64,000 bases of DNA from Rhizobium ruizarguesonis (GTDB lineage: Bacteria > Pseudomonadota > Alphaproteobacteria > Rhizobiales > Rhizobiaceae), in the NCBI RefSeq assembly GCF_012349115.1, contig NZ_PQIG01000133.1, forward strand, positions 146,760-210,759, given 5' to 3'. The position numbers and the translations under genes were made by a program. The notes below the pieces were generated by a model. That model did not search any database, had not been told where the DNA came from, and was given only the letters and a program-made list of their open reading frames with translations. Every line of letters begins with the position of its first letter. Positions within the stretch are counted from its first letter, which is position 1. Below, piece by piece: positions 8,778-18,039 of the stretch.

Positions 8778-9683
8778 ATGGACAGCAGGATGAATGCCTG
8801 GACCTGGGGCCTGCTGGTCCTGCTCGGCCTGATCTGGGGTGGCTCCTTCTTCTTTGCCCGCATCGCCGTCCAGCATGTGCCGCCGCTGACCCTCGTCTTC
8901 TTCAGGCTGCTGCTCGCGGCGCTGGCGCTGCATATCTATATCGCCGGCCGTTTTGAATTCTATGCGATCCTCAAGGCCCGCTGGTGCGAATTCCTGATCC
9001 TCGGGCTCATCAACAATGCCCTACCGCATGCGCTGATCTTCTTCGGCCAGACCCGCATCGGCGCCGGTCTTGCGGCGATCCTGAATGCGACGACACCGAT
9101 CTGGACCGTGCTGATCGCCAACTACTTCACATCAGACGAGAAGCTGTCACCGGCAAAGATCGCCGGCTGCCTCGTCGGTTTGGCCGGAACGATCGTGCTG
9201 ATCGGCCCCGGCATGTCGGCTGGTGGCGAAGCGCCGCTCTGGGCGCTGTTTCTTCCCGTACTTGCCGCCATCTCCTATGGCTTCGCCGCCACTTACGGCA
9301 AACGCTTCAAGGATGTTCCTGCCCCTGTCACTGCAGCCGGCCAGTTGAGCGCCTCCTCGCTGATTGCGCTGCCGCTGTCGCTGCTGACCGATCGTCCCTG
9401 GGCGCTTGCCGCACCGCCGCTGGATGCGCTCCTGGCCATCCTGGCGCTGGCGCTGCTGTCGACGGCCTTCGGCTACATCCTCTATTTCCGGATCATGGCG
9501 ACCGCCGGCGCCACCAACGCCTCGCTCGTCACCCTACTGGTGCCGCCGAGCGCCATCCTTCTCGGCGTGCTTTTCCTCGGCGAAAGGCTCGCATTTGGCG
9601 AATTGGCCGGCATGGCGCTGATCGGTTTCGGCCTCATCATTCTCGATGGCCGCGCCTATCGCCTGCTGGCGAAAGCTGTTTGA
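8778..9683 (+). CDS. EamA/DMT family transporter
   Basis: Inner-membrane protein of 301 residues with about ten transmembrane helices arranged as two EamA repeats, each starting with a G-L-I-W-G-G-S or similar glycine-rich helix. Families of this kind export metabolites, but the substrate is not predictable. GGAGG at 8766-8770 lies seven bases before the ATG at 8778. It stands alone; an ATG four codons later is a weaker alternative start. Confidence 0.9.
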   Translation: MDSRMNAWTWGLLVLLGLIWGGSFFFARIAVQHVPPLTLVFFRLLLAALALHIYIAGRFEFYAILKARWCEFLILGLINNALPHALIFFGQTRIGAGLAAILNATTPIWTVLIANYFTSDEKLSPAKIAGCLVGLAGTIVLIGPGMSAGGEAPLWALFLPVLAAISYGFAATYGKRFKDVPAPVTAAGQLSASSLIALPLSLLTDRPWALAAPPLDALLAILALALLSTAFGYILYFRIMATAGATNASLVTLLVPPSAILLGVLFLGERLAFGELAGMALIGFGLIILDGRAYRLLAKAV

Positions 9684-9945
9684 ACCGGTTGCGAATTTCG
9701 TATGTTTTCAACCGGTTGCCGATCCGCCATGTTTTGGACGCATAGGTAAATCCACGATCGCCTGATTTAACGGCATGTTAAATTGTGTGAACAAAAATTT
9801 GTTGAAAATTACTGATCTATTTCAAAGGCTTGCAAGAGCGCTATTCGACTTATCCACCGAACCGTTCTGCAGCGCAGCATAAGATCTGCTTCCCAACCGA
9901 CATATTTCAGACATATTATCGGCCGGTTAACGCGAGGAGACAGAC
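9684..9945. other. AT-richer intergenic region before a tiny membrane-peptide gene
   Basis: No conserved protein is visible here. The stretch is clearly AT-richer than its neighbours, particularly 9770-9840 and 9900-9930, and is likely to carry the promoter and leader of the 25-codon gene at 9946. A TATTAT at 9914-9919 could be a -10 element but no convincing -35 partner is seen. A small RNA is possible but I see no clear terminator that would define one. Confidence 0.4.
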
Positions 9946-10023
9946 ATGGGACTCACGCAATCCTTGAATGTTCTGTTGGTCAGTGCAGCGTTTGCTTTCG
10001 TCTTGTCCATGCTCTTCATCTGA
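9946..10023 (+). CDS. Predicted 25-residue single-helix membrane peptide
   Basis: An open frame of 25 codons starting MGLTQSLNVLL and ending in FVLSMLFI. After five residues it is almost wholly hydrophobic, enough for one membrane helix. The ATG is preceded by GAGGAGACAGAC (9933-9944), an excellent ribosome site, in an otherwise gene-free 479-bp gap, and a rho-independent terminator lies 68 bp after the stop. These three facts argue for a real gene. Function unknown; it may bind and modulate a larger membrane protein, as many such peptides do, but nothing here shows a partner. Confidence 0.55.
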   Translation: MGLTQSLNVLLVSAAFAFVLSMLFI

Positions 10024-10090
10024 GCCGGCCGACGAAAGTATGACGACTGATAGTGCCTAAACTCCTGGATAGCTGATCAATCCGCCAACG

Positions 10091-10124
10091 AAAAAGCGCA
10101 TGTCCCGCCCGACATGCGCTTTTC
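10091..10124. terminator. Bidirectional rho-independent terminator
   Basis: The arms AAAAGCGCATGTC and GACATGCGCTTTT are perfectly complementary around a CCGCCC-type loop and give U-rich 3' tails on both strands. It can end both the tiny plus-strand gene at 9946 and metF on the minus strand. Confidence 0.85.
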
Positions 10125-10162
10125 ACTTTTACAGCGCCGCGCGTCTTTCAGACGCGCAAAGA

Positions 10163-11065
10163 TCAGGCGGCTGCGCCCGCACTTTTTGCCGCCGAGCGGG
10201 AGAGGCCGAGATTGTCGAGCACAGCGGAAACCAGCGGCGCACGGTTCATCGTATAGAGATGAAAATCATGGATGCCACGCCGGACGAGATCCTCGATCTG
10301 TTCGGCAGCGACTTCGGCGGCGACCTTCGCCCGCTCCTCGGGCTTGTCGTCGAAGCCTGCAAAGCGCTCGTCGAGGAAGGCGGGGATGATTGTGCCGCAG
10401 GCCCCGGCAAAGCGTTTCAGCTGCGTCAGGTTCTGGATCGGCATGATGCCGGGCACAACGGGGATCGAGATGCCGGCGCCGCGCACCCGCTCCAGATAGC
10501 GCTCGAAATTGTCGTTGTCGAAGAAGAACTGCGTCAGCGCCCGGTCGGCGCCATTGTCGGCCTTGCGCTTCAGCATGTCGATATCCGCAGCCGTATCGCG
10601 GCTTTCCGGGTGCTTTTCCGGATAGGCGGAGACCGAAATCTCGAAATCGCCAATTTCCTTGAGGCCAGCCACCAGCTCCGCCGCATTGGCATAACCGCCG
10701 GGATGCGGCTGGTAGGGCGCGCCGGCGCCGCCTGGCGCATCGCCGCGCAGCGCCACGAAATGCGTTACGCCGGCCTTGCGGAACGTATCGACCACCTGAT
10801 GCGTCTCCTCCTTGGTCGCGCCGACACAGGTGAGATGCGAGGCAGTGGCAAGCGGCGTCTGTGAGAGGAAACGCGTGACAGCGGTCAGCGTCGGCGCCTT
10901 TGTGGTGCCGCCGGCGCCATAGGTCACCGACACGAAATCCGGGTCCCAGTCCTGCAGCTGGCTGACGGTATGCCAGAGCTGCCCTTCCATCTCTTCCGAT
11001 TTCGGCGGGAAGAATTCGAAGGAGACCCTGATGTTACGGCCGCGTGCTTCGTTTTTCAAAGCCAT
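10163..11065 (-). CDS. metF: Methylenetetrahydrofolate reductase
   Basis: Reduces 5,10-methylene-THF to 5-methyl-THF, the methyl donor of methionine synthase, using FAD. The 300 residues match the bacterial MetF size. Near the N-terminus are VSFEFFPPK (catalytic Glu region) and later V-T-Y-G-A-G-G, and F-F-D-N-D-N-F and V-V-P-G-I-M-P-I are family signatures. The start at 11065 follows GGGAGGGTATGAC. It begins one base after the stop of the ArsR-methyltransferase gene, so the two form one unit whose promoter contains a palindrome also found before metH. metH, whose substrate MetF makes, lies at 44-48 kb. Confidence 0.96.
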   Translation of the reverse strand: MALKNEARGRNIRVSFEFFPPKSEEMEGQLWHTVSQLQDWDPDFVSVTYGAGGTTKAPTLTAVTRFLSQTPLATASHLTCVGATKEETHQVVDTFRKAGVTHFVALRGDAPGGAGAPYQPHPGGYANAAELVAGLKEIGDFEISVSAYPEKHPESRDTAADIDMLKRKADNGADRALTQFFFDNDNFERYLERVRGAGISIPVVPGIMPIQNLTQLKRFAGACGTIIPAFLDERFAGFDDKPEERAKVAAEVAAEQIEDLVRRGIHDFHLYTMNRAPLVSAVLDNLGLSRSAAKSAGAAA

Positions 11066-11066
11066 G

Positions 11067-12092
11067 TCATACCCTCCCGGCAAATGTAGGTTCAGCGCCC
11101 TCGCTCGTCTGCGAAGCCATGAGGCGCCTCGGATCGCGCGCGAGCCAGACGGTGACCGTCAACCCCTGCCCGCTTTGCTGACCCGGATGAAGATCGACGG
11201 CCTGCTCGACGTCGAGCCCGGCCTTGCGCAACCAGTCGGACATCGCCTGGTGCGAAAAGCCGAGACGGACATGCGCATGCTCGTCGCGGAGATATTCAAG
11301 CGTGTGCGGCGCCAGGTCGATGACCACGAGCCGACCGCCCGGCCGGAGCATGCGCGCCGCTTCCGCGATCGCAATTTCCGGCTGATCGAAGAAATGCAGC
11401 ACTTGATGGATCGTCACCAGGTCGAAATCCTGTCCCTCGAACGGCAGGTTCAGGATATCGGCGTGGCGCACGGTGGCCTTGGTGATGCGGGACTTGTCGA
11501 GATTGGCGCGCGCCACGCTCAGCATGTCGCGGCTGGCATCGACTCCGATCGCCCGGCGGTAGAGGCCGGACAGAAGCTCGAGGATGCGGCCGGTGCCAGT
11601 GCCGAGATCAAGCAGCGAATCGATCGGCTGGTTGCCGAGCAGCCGGATGACAGCGGCGTCGACCTCCTCATCAGCCGCATGCAGGCGGCGAAGCTCGTCC
11701 CATTCGGCCGCGTTGCGGCTGAAATAGGCCTGCGCCCGCTCGGCACGCTGGCGCTTGACTTGCGAAAGCCGCTCGCCATCGCGAAGGATGGTCGGATCGT
11801 TCTCGGAGACATGCTTGAGTAGCGCCCGCACCAGCATGGCCGCCTTGCCGTCCTGCTTCAGGCGGAAATAGGCCCAGGCGCCCTCCTGGTAGCGTTCGAT
11901 CAGTTCGGCTTCGCCGAGCAGCTTCAGATGGCGGGAGATGCGCGGCTGGGACTGGCCGAGAATTTCGGTAAGATCGGTCACCGTCAGGTCGCCGCCGTCA
12001 AGAAGCGCCAGAAGACGCAGGCGCGTGGGCTCGCCGGCCGCCTTCAAGACGTCCACCAGCGCATCCAGTCCAAGCTTCAACGGTTCGCTCAT
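11067..12092 (-). CDS. ArsR-family regulator fused to a SAM-dependent methyltransferase domain
   Basis: A 341-residue fusion. Residues about 8-95 form a winged helix of the ArsR family (E-P-T-R-L-R-L-L-A-L-L, then S-Q-P-R-I-S-R-H-L-K-L-L as recognition helix). Residues about 140-300 form a class I methyltransferase fold with LLDLGTGTGR as motif I. It lacks the cysteine metal site of arsenic sensors. It directly precedes metF, and a perfect palindrome just upstream of it recurs before metH, so it is a good candidate for an autoregulated SAM- or SAH-sensing repressor of methionine genes (SahR/SamR-like). The start at 12092 follows GGATCAAAG; a TTG at 12107 is a less likely alternative. Confidence 0.85.
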   Translation of the reverse strand: MSEPLKLGLDALVDVLKAAGEPTRLRLLALLDGGDLTVTDLTEILGQSQPRISRHLKLLGEAELIERYQEGAWAYFRLKQDGKAAMLVRALLKHVSENDPTILRDGERLSQVKRQRAERAQAYFSRNAAEWDELRRLHAADEEVDAAVIRLLGNQPIDSLLDLGTGTGRILELLSGLYRRAIGVDASRDMLSVARANLDKSRITKATVRHADILNLPFEGQDFDLVTIHQVLHFFDQPEIAIAEAARMLRPGGRLVVIDLAPHTLEYLRDEHAHVRLGFSHQAMSDWLRKAGLDVEQAVDLHPGQQSGQGLTVTVWLARDPRRLMASQTSEGAEPTFAGRV

Positions 12093-12108
12093 CTTTGATC
12101 CAATCAAG

Positions 12109-12128
12109 ACATAAAGATATCTTTATGT
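12109..12128. promoter_or_regulatory. Perfect palindromic operator candidate of the methionine/SAM regulon
   Basis: CATAAAGATATCTTTATG, extended by one A/T pair on each side, is a perfect inverted repeat placed 17 bp before the ArsR-methyltransferase start. The identical 20 bp occur at 48250-48269 in front of metH. ArsR proteins bind AT-rich palindromes of this size. Binding by the adjacent regulator is inferred. Confidence 0.8.
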
Positions 12129-12205
12129 GATTTGAAAAGCAGTGGCAAGCGGCAATTCGCTCTCTCCACGAAATTGCCTGCTCAGATTGCGACAGAGCCC
12201 GACAT

Positions 12206-12232
12206 GAAAAAGCCCCGGCGAACCGGGGCTCT
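12206..12232 (-). terminator. Rho-independent terminator of ettA
   Basis: AGCCCCGG-CGAA-CCGGGGCT stem-loop; read on the minus strand it is followed by a run of five T. It lies 22 bp after the ettA stop. Confidence 0.85.
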
Positions 12233-12254
12233 CACAAACGAAAAATGGGTGAAA

Positions 12255-13904
12255 TCAGCGTGTCAGGCGCTTATGGGCCTGGCTGCCCGGGTTGAGGGCG
12301 TCGGGGCCGAGACGACGAACCTTGTCCTGTTCATAATCCTCGAAGTTGCCTTCGAACCATTCGACATGGCCGTCGCCTTCGAAAGCGAGGATATGCGTCG
12401 CCAGACGGTCGAGGAACATGCGATCATGGCTGATGATGATGGCGCAGCCGGCGAAATTCTCAAGCGCGTTTTCCAGGGCACCCAGCGTTTCCGTATCGAG
12501 GTCGTTGGTCGGTTCGTCGAGCAGCAGAACGTTGCCGCCGGCCTTCAGCATCTTGGCAAGGTGAACGCGGTTGCGCTGACCACCGGAGAGATTGCCGACC
12601 TTCTGCTGCTGATCGCCGCCCTTGAAGTTGAAGGCGCCGCAATAGGCACGGGAGTTCATGTCGAACTTGCCAAGCTTGATGATTTCGGCGCCGCCGGAAA
12701 TTTCCTCCCAGACCGTCTTGTCGGCCGCAAGGGTGTCACGGCTCTGGTCGACATAACCGAGATGCACGGTTTCGCCGATGCGGATCGAACCGCCATCCGG
12801 CGTTTCCTGGCCGGTGATCATCCTGAATAGCGTCGTCTTGCCGGCGCCGTTCGGGCCGATGATGCCGACGATGCCGCCTGGCGGCAGCTTGATCGACAGG
12901 TCGTTGATCAGCGTGCGGCCCTCGAAGCCCTTGGTGATGCCGTCCATCTCGATGACCACCTGGCCGAGGCGCTCGCTGACCGGGATGATGATCTGCGCAT
13001 CGCCGGGACGCTGCTTCTCGGCGGCATCCACCAGCTGCTCGTAGGACTTGATACGGGCCTTGGACTTGGCCTGACGGGCCTTCGGGCTGGAAGCGATCCA
13101 TTCCTGTTCGCGGCTGATCGCCTTCTGGCGCGATGCATCTTCGCGGCTTTCCTGCAACATGCGCTTGGCTTTCGCCTGCAAGTAGGCCGAATAGTTGCCC
13201 TCGTAAGGAATGCCACGGCCGCGGTCGAGCTCGAGGATCCATCCGGTGACGTTGTCCAGGAAGTAGCGATCGTGGGTAATCATCATCACGGCGCCCGGAT
13301 AGTCGCGCAGATGCTTTTCGAGCCAGGCAATGGTTTCGGCGTCCAGGTGGTTGGTCGGTTCGTCGAGTAGCAGCAGATCCGGCTGCGAAAGCAGCAGGCG
13401 GCAGAGCGCGACACGGCGACGCTCACCACCGGAAAGGCTGGTGACTTCGGCGTCGCGCGGCGGGCAGCGCAGCGCTTCCATCGCCATCTCGACCTGGCTT
13501 TCCAGATCCCAGAGGTTCTGGCTATCGATGACGTCCTGAAGCTTGGCGCCCTCTTCCGCCGTCTCATCGGAATAGTTCATCATCAATTCATTGTAGCGAT
13601 CGAGGACAGCCGTCTTCGAGGCGACGCCTTCCATGACGTTCTCGAACACCGTCTTGTTGGGATCGAGATGCGGCTCCTGCTCCAGATAGCCGACGGTCGC
13701 ACCTTCGGCGAGCCAGGCTTCGCCGGTATACTCCTTGTCCTGGCCTGCGATGATGCGCAATACGGTGGATTTACCCGCGCCGTTCGGACCGAGAATACCG
13801 ATCTTGGCATCCGGGTAGAACGAAAGGTGGATATTCTCCAGGATCTTCTTGTTGCCATAGGCCTTATTGAGGCCGGACATATGATAGATGAACTGACGTG
13901 CCAT
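12255..13904 (-). CDS. ettA: Energy-dependent translational throttle protein EttA (ABC-F)
   Basis: Cytoplasmic ribosome-binding ATPase of the ABC-F class, which gates the first elongation steps according to ATP/ADP ratio. The 549 residues contain two ABC domains and no membrane segments: Walker A GPNGAGKS at about 39-46 and GPNGAGKTT near 355, ABC signatures LSGGERRR and LSGGQRNR, and Walker B LLLDEPTNHLDA and LLLDEPTNDLD. Between them is the charged ABC-F linker. The length and very high similarity of motifs to EttA support the specific name. The start at 13904 gives the canonical MARQFIY N-terminus. Confidence 0.95.
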   Translation of the reverse strand: MARQFIYHMSGLNKAYGNKKILENIHLSFYPDAKIGILGPNGAGKSTVLRIIAGQDKEYTGEAWLAEGATVGYLEQEPHLDPNKTVFENVMEGVASKTAVLDRYNELMMNYSDETAEEGAKLQDVIDSQNLWDLESQVEMAMEALRCPPRDAEVTSLSGGERRRVALCRLLLSQPDLLLLDEPTNHLDAETIAWLEKHLRDYPGAVMMITHDRYFLDNVTGWILELDRGRGIPYEGNYSAYLQAKAKRMLQESREDASRQKAISREQEWIASSPKARQAKSKARIKSYEQLVDAAEKQRPGDAQIIIPVSERLGQVVIEMDGITKGFEGRTLINDLSIKLPPGGIVGIIGPNGAGKTTLFRMITGQETPDGGSIRIGETVHLGYVDQSRDTLAADKTVWEEISGGAEIIKLGKFDMNSRAYCGAFNFKGGDQQQKVGNLSGGQRNRVHLAKMLKAGGNVLLLDEPTNDLDTETLGALENALENFAGCAIIISHDRMFLDRLATHILAFEGDGHVEWFEGNFEDYEQDKVRRLGPDALNPGSQAHKRLTR

Positions 13905-14002
13905 GCTGCGCTGCTCCGGGCGGGAAACTTTGATTGTGCCGCTATGTAGGCGAAACAGCGCCTCCGGGCAACGCCGAAACCCGGTTTACTCAGGATTTCC
14001 GG

Positions 14003-14743
14003 TCAAAAGCCCGCAGCGTCGACAACGCCCTCGTCGCAGCCGAACGACGTTTTTCCAGCACCCTGGATCAAATCGGCAAGCCCGGCACTTTTCGCCGATA
14101 CCGCTCCGGCGGCTTCCGAAAGCCCGATCGTCAGCTCACTGATCATCCTGACATTGCCGGCCCGCCGGCAGCTCATCTTGACGCGGTCGCCGGCACCCGG
14201 CCCGAAGCTCTTGTCGAAAGCCGCCTTGATCGCTTCGGCCTTGACCGGCTTGCCGATATTGGCAGCGAAGAGATCGCGCACGGCCGACGCATTGAGTGCG
14301 CCCACGAGATGCACGCCAACGCCGAAATAGTCGTCGGCGCTCATCTTCGTGCAGGTGCCATGCTTCACCCATTCATGCCGTTCCAGGCCGGATTGCGTGC
14401 CGGGCATCGCCTTTGCCAGCGCCGTCTTCGTCTCCGCTGCAAGCGTGATCTCCGGCAGCTTGTTCCAGTCGCCATCCTTGTCGGCGGCCTTCTGCTCGGC
14501 GCTCACGCCGCAATAATCCTCCCGCATCGGCCAGAGTCCATGCAACGAGAAGTTCGTCGCGTCAGGGCGCTCGCCGGTCTGGCTTGCACATTCGGCCTTC
14601 TTCTGGTTCGTCTGGCAAAAGGCCGGCTGCCAGCTCGCCGCCAGAATGAAGCGGGTGCGCCCGCCAGCCTCCTGCGCCACGGCGGCGCCGGCAACAACCA
14701 TCGACACGGCGAACGACAAGGTACGCAACTGCATGCTGCTCAT
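14003..14743 (-). CDS. Ribonuclease T2 family protein, exported
   Basis: Periplasmic or secreted endoribonuclease of 246 residues. A signal peptide ends near A-V-A-Q (about residue 24). Both catalytic boxes are intact: CAS1 FSLHGLWP (His68) and CAS2 HEWVKHGTC (His123, Glu124, His128). Several cysteines fit disulphides outside the cytoplasm. The ATG at 14743 follows AGGGGGTTGAA. It may scavenge nucleotides or phosphate from RNA; E. coli Rna is a relative. It is upstream of ettA on the same strand, 98 bp away, with no obvious functional link. Confidence 0.92.
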   Translation of the reverse strand: MSSMQLRTLSFAVSMVVAGAAVAQEAGGRTRFILAASWQPAFCQTNQKKAECASQTGERPDATNFSLHGLWPMREDYCGVSAEQKAADKDGDWNKLPEITLAAETKTALAKAMPGTQSGLERHEWVKHGTCTKMSADDYFGVGVHLVGALNASAVRDLFAANIGKPVKAEAIKAAFDKSFGPGAGDRVKMSCRRAGNVRMISELTIGLSEAAGAVSAKSAGLADLIQGAGKTSFGCDEGVVDAAGF

Positions 14744-14901
14744 TTCAACCCCCTAAAAAGAACAATACAGGAACAAATAAGCATCAAAATCAAAAGGCCG
14801 CAACCCTGAATCGCAACAAGGCTGCAAATTGTTATCAGATAATCAAATGCCCATGTTGCAATTACCCGGCGATCTGGTCTGTTGCCGCCGGGAGGATCCA
14901 C

Positions 14902-15849
14902 ATGTTTTCTGAAACGCAAAGGCTCGCCGTGCCAGGGGCGTCGCTGGCCTATCATCATGCCGAGGCCGAAGCTGCGGCCCGCGGCATCCTATTGATATCG
15001 CATGGCTTGGCCGAACATTCGAAACGATACCGCTCCTTTGCCGAGGCGATGGCAGAGCGCGGCTATCACGTCTATGCCCACGATCATCGCGGCCACGGCG
15101 AGACGACGGCACCCGATGCGCCGATCGGCCGCTTTGCCCGGCGCGGCGGGGTCAAAAGGGTGATCGGCGACGTCATCGCCATGCGCGGCCACGCGGTCTC
15201 CCGCCATCCCGGTCTGCCGGTGACCCTCTTCGGCCATTCGATGGGCGGCCTCATCGCCCTCAATGCAGCCGTCACGGCTCCGGCCGACTTCGATGCTGTC
15301 GCCGTCTGGAATTCGAATTTCGCCGTCGGCCTTGCCGGCCGCGCCGCCCAGGCGATCCTGCTTGCCGAGCGCATGCTGAAGGGCTCCGACGTGCCAAGCG
15401 GCCTGCTGCCGAAGCTCACCTTCGGCGCCTGGGGCAAATCCATTGCCGGCCGCCGCACCGAGTTCGACTGGCTGTCGCGTCGTCCTGATGAAGTCGACAA
15501 ATATGTCGCCGATCCGCTCTGCGGCTTCGACGCCTCAGTCTCTCTCTGGCTCGATCTCTTCGAGCTGACCTTCCGCGCGCCGCAAAAGATCCATCTCGAT
15601 CGGCTGCCGCGGGACTTGCCGATCCATCTCGTCGGCGGCGGAGAGGACCCGGCGACGGAGCGGGGAAAAGCGGTGCTCTGGCTGTCAAACCATTTGAAAG
15701 GCCGGGGCTTCTCTCGTATCAGCACTCAGATATATCAGGACGTGCGACACGAAACGCTGAACGAGATCGGCGCGGATGCGGCGATCGCAGCCTTCGCCGA
15801 CTGGTGCGACGGCGGTCGCAAGATCCTGAGCGACCAATATCCTGAGTGA
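14902..15849 (+). CDS. Alpha/beta hydrolase, monoacylglycerol lipase/lysophospholipase-like
   Basis: Soluble alpha/beta hydrolase of 315 residues of the serine-aminopeptidase S33 / lysophospholipase L2 type. The nucleophile elbow is FGHSMGG (Ser113), the oxyanion region is I-S-H-G-L-A-E-H-S, and the catalytic Asp and His are expected in the C-terminal G-G-G-E-D-P and D-V-R-H-E segments. The D-H-R-G-H-G motif at 61-66 is typical of monoacylglycerol lipases. A GGGAGG ribosome site precedes the ATG. It is followed by three more plus-strand genes with very short gaps and may share their transcript. Confidence 0.88.
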   Translation: MFSETQRLAVPGASLAYHHAEAEAAARGILLISHGLAEHSKRYRSFAEAMAERGYHVYAHDHRGHGETTAPDAPIGRFARRGGVKRVIGDVIAMRGHAVSRHPGLPVTLFGHSMGGLIALNAAVTAPADFDAVAVWNSNFAVGLAGRAAQAILLAERMLKGSDVPSGLLPKLTFGAWGKSIAGRRTEFDWLSRRPDEVDKYVADPLCGFDASVSLWLDLFELTFRAPQKIHLDRLPRDLPIHLVGGGEDPATERGKAVLWLSNHLKGRGFSRISTQIYQDVRHETLNEIGADAAIAAFADWCDGGRKILSDQYPE

Positions 15850-15862
15850 CAAGGATTTTATC

Positions 15863-16819
15863 GTGAACAGCACCCCGACCCGACCCGTATCATCCACCTC
15901 CGACGTGATGACGGGGCTTGTGCTGATGTTCCTCTCGGTGATGGTGTCGCCGCTCATCGATATTTTCGCCAAGCTTGCAATCACGACCGTGCCATCCGGC
16001 GAGATCACCGCCGGTCGCTTCGTCGTCCAAGCGCTCTGCATGCTGCCGATCGTGATATGGCGGCGCAGCTTCGCCGAATTCTCCTGGCGCCAGAGCCTGT
16101 TCCATGCCATCCGCGGCGGGATCATTACCGTCTCGATGATCTCCTTCGTCACCACGCTGAAATATATGGCGGTCGCCGACGCGATCGCGATCTTCTTCGT
16201 AGAGCCGATCATGGTGACGATCCTCGGCGGCATCTTCCTCAAGGAGACGATCGGCTGGCGGCGCTATACCGCCTGCGGCGTCGGCTTCTTCGGGGCGATG
16301 CTGATCATCCAGCCGAGTTTCGAAGAGGTCGGCTACATCGCGCTTCTACCTGTCGTCAGTGCTCTTTGCATCGCGATCTTCGTGCTGATGACTCGCGCCC
16401 TCTCGCACAGGGAAGACCCCTGGTCGATGCAGTTCCAGATGAGCATCTGGGGCTTGCTCTTCTGTGCCGTCCTGCTTTTCCTGGGTCAGGCAACCGGCTC
16501 CGACCTCTTCGATCCGGTCATGCCGGAAGGCCGCGCCTGGTTCTATGTCGCCGGCGTCGGCGCGATGGCCGCAATCACCGGCATCCTCGGCGTCTACGCC
16601 TATCGCGCAGCACCGGCCTCGACGCTGGCGCCGCTGCAATATTTGGAGATCGTTTCGGCAACGATCTTCGCCTGGCTGGTCTTCGGTGACTTTCCGGATG
16701 CCGTCAAATGGCTCGGCATTGCCATCATCGTGGCAGCGGGCTTCTACATCCTCTGGCGCGAGCGCCGCTTTGCTTCAAAGCCTGTATCCGATACATCTGA
16801 GGTGACGCTGGCGCCGTAG
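15863..16819 (+). CDS. EamA/DMT family transporter
   Basis: Inner-membrane carrier of 318 residues with about ten helices in two EamA repeats. The start is GTG at 15863, after AAGGATTTTATC, only 13 bp from the preceding hydrolase stop and 17 bp before the CoA-transferase, so it belongs to the same unit. It might move the substrate or product of the CoA-transferase/ThDP pair, but this is inferred from position only. Confidence 0.88.
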   Translation: MNSTPTRPVSSTSDVMTGLVLMFLSVMVSPLIDIFAKLAITTVPSGEITAGRFVVQALCMLPIVIWRRSFAEFSWRQSLFHAIRGGIITVSMISFVTTLKYMAVADAIAIFFVEPIMVTILGGIFLKETIGWRRYTACGVGFFGAMLIIQPSFEEVGYIALLPVVSALCIAIFVLMTRALSHREDPWSMQFQMSIWGLLFCAVLLFLGQATGSDLFDPVMPEGRAWFYVAGVGAMAAITGILGVYAYRAAPASTLAPLQYLEIVSATIFAWLVFGDFPDAVKWLGIAIIVAAGFYILWRERRFASKPVSDTSEVTLAP

Positions 16820-16836
16820 ATATTGCCGGGAGGAAC

Positions 16837-18039
16837 ATGACAGAGACCGTGACCAAAAAGCCGCCGCTTGCCGGCATCCGGGTGATCGAGCTTGCCCGCG
16901 TGCTCGCCGGCCCCTGGGCGGGACAGATGCTCGCCGATCTCGGCGCCGACGTGATCAAGGTCGAAAACCCCGACGGCGGCGACGATACGCGCCAATGGGG
17001 GCCGCCCTTCGTCGAGGGCGCCGATGGCGAAAATCTCTCGGCCGCCTATTATCACGCGGCCAATCGCGGCAAGCGTTCCGTCACCGCCGATCTGAAGAGC
17101 GCCGAAGGCCAGGATTTCGTCCGCCGCCTCGTCTCCACCGCCGATGTGGTGATCGAGAATTTCAAAGTCGGCGGCCTCGCCAAATTCGGCCTCGATTACG
17201 ACAGCCTGCGCAAGGTGAATCCGAAGCTCGTCTATTGCTCGATCACCGGTTTCGGCCAGGACGGCCCCTATGCCCATCTCGCCGGCTACGACTACATCGT
17301 CCAGGGCATGTCCGGCTTCATGTCGATTACCGGTGAACCGGACGGCCAGCCGATGAAGGCAGGTGTTGCCATCGCCGATATCTTCACCGGCATCTATGCC
17401 GTCTCGGCGATCGAAGCCGCCCTGATCCACGCCTTGAAGTCAGGTCAAGGCCAGTTGGTCGACATGGCCCTGCTCGACGTGCAATCGGCGGTGCTCGCCA
17501 ATCAGAACATGAATTACCTGGTTTCCGGCGAGGCACCGACCCGCCTCGGCAATGCCCACCCCAATATCTCGCCCTATGAGGTCGTGCCGACGGCGGACGG
17601 GTACCTCATCCTCGCAGTTGGAAACGACGGCCAGTTCCGTCGCCTCTGCAGCATCCTCGGCCTGGAGGCCATCGCCGGCGACGAGCGTTTCGCCACCAAC
17701 AAAGCCCGCGTCGGCAATCGCGCCGAGGTGCGCCGCCTCATCTCCACCGAGACGCTGAAGTGGCAGAAGGCGGATCTGCTGAAGGCCTGCGAGGAGAATT
17801 CAGTTCCATCAGGCGCAATCAACACGATCGAGGAAATGTTCGCCCATCCGCAGGTGCAGGCCCGCGGCCTGCGCATCGACCTTGCGGATGCCGCCGGCAC
17901 CGTGATCCCCGGTGTCAGGACGCCCGTGGTGCTGTCGGAGACGCCGCTGCGTTATATCAGGCCGAGCCCGCGTCTCGGCGAACACCAGGCAGAAATTCTG
18001 GCGGAACTCGCCGAGCGCGAGAGGAAGGCATCGTCATGA
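16837..18039 (+). CDS. Class III (CaiB/BaiF-type) CoA-transferase
   Basis: Moves CoA between carboxylic acids in the cytoplasm. The 400 residues match formyl-CoA:oxalate or succinyl-CoA-dependent family III enzymes. The N-terminal L-A-G-I-R-V-I-E-L-A-R-V-L-A-G-P motif and L-A-D-L-G-A-D-V-I-K-V-E are characteristic; the catalytic Asp is probably in GVAIADIFTG (Asp181). The following gene is a ThDP enzyme, an arrangement that recalls frc-oxc of oxalate degradation, although that partner lacks clear oxalyl-CoA decarboxylase features. The physiological acid is unknown. Confidence 0.9.
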   Translation: MTETVTKKPPLAGIRVIELARVLAGPWAGQMLADLGADVIKVENPDGGDDTRQWGPPFVEGADGENLSAAYYHAANRGKRSVTADLKSAEGQDFVRRLVSTADVVIENFKVGGLAKFGLDYDSLRKVNPKLVYCSITGFGQDGPYAHLAGYDYIVQGMSGFMSITGEPDGQPMKAGVAIADIFTGIYAVSAIEAALIHALKSGQGQLVDMALLDVQSAVLANQNMNYLVSGEAPTRLGNAHPNISPYEVVPTADGYLILAVGNDGQFRRLCSILGLEAIAGDERFATNKARVGNRAEVRRLISTETLKWQKADLLKACEENSVPSGAINTIEEMFAHPQVQARGLRIDLADAAGTVIPGVRTPVVLSETPLRYIRPSPRLGEHQAEILAELAERERKASS

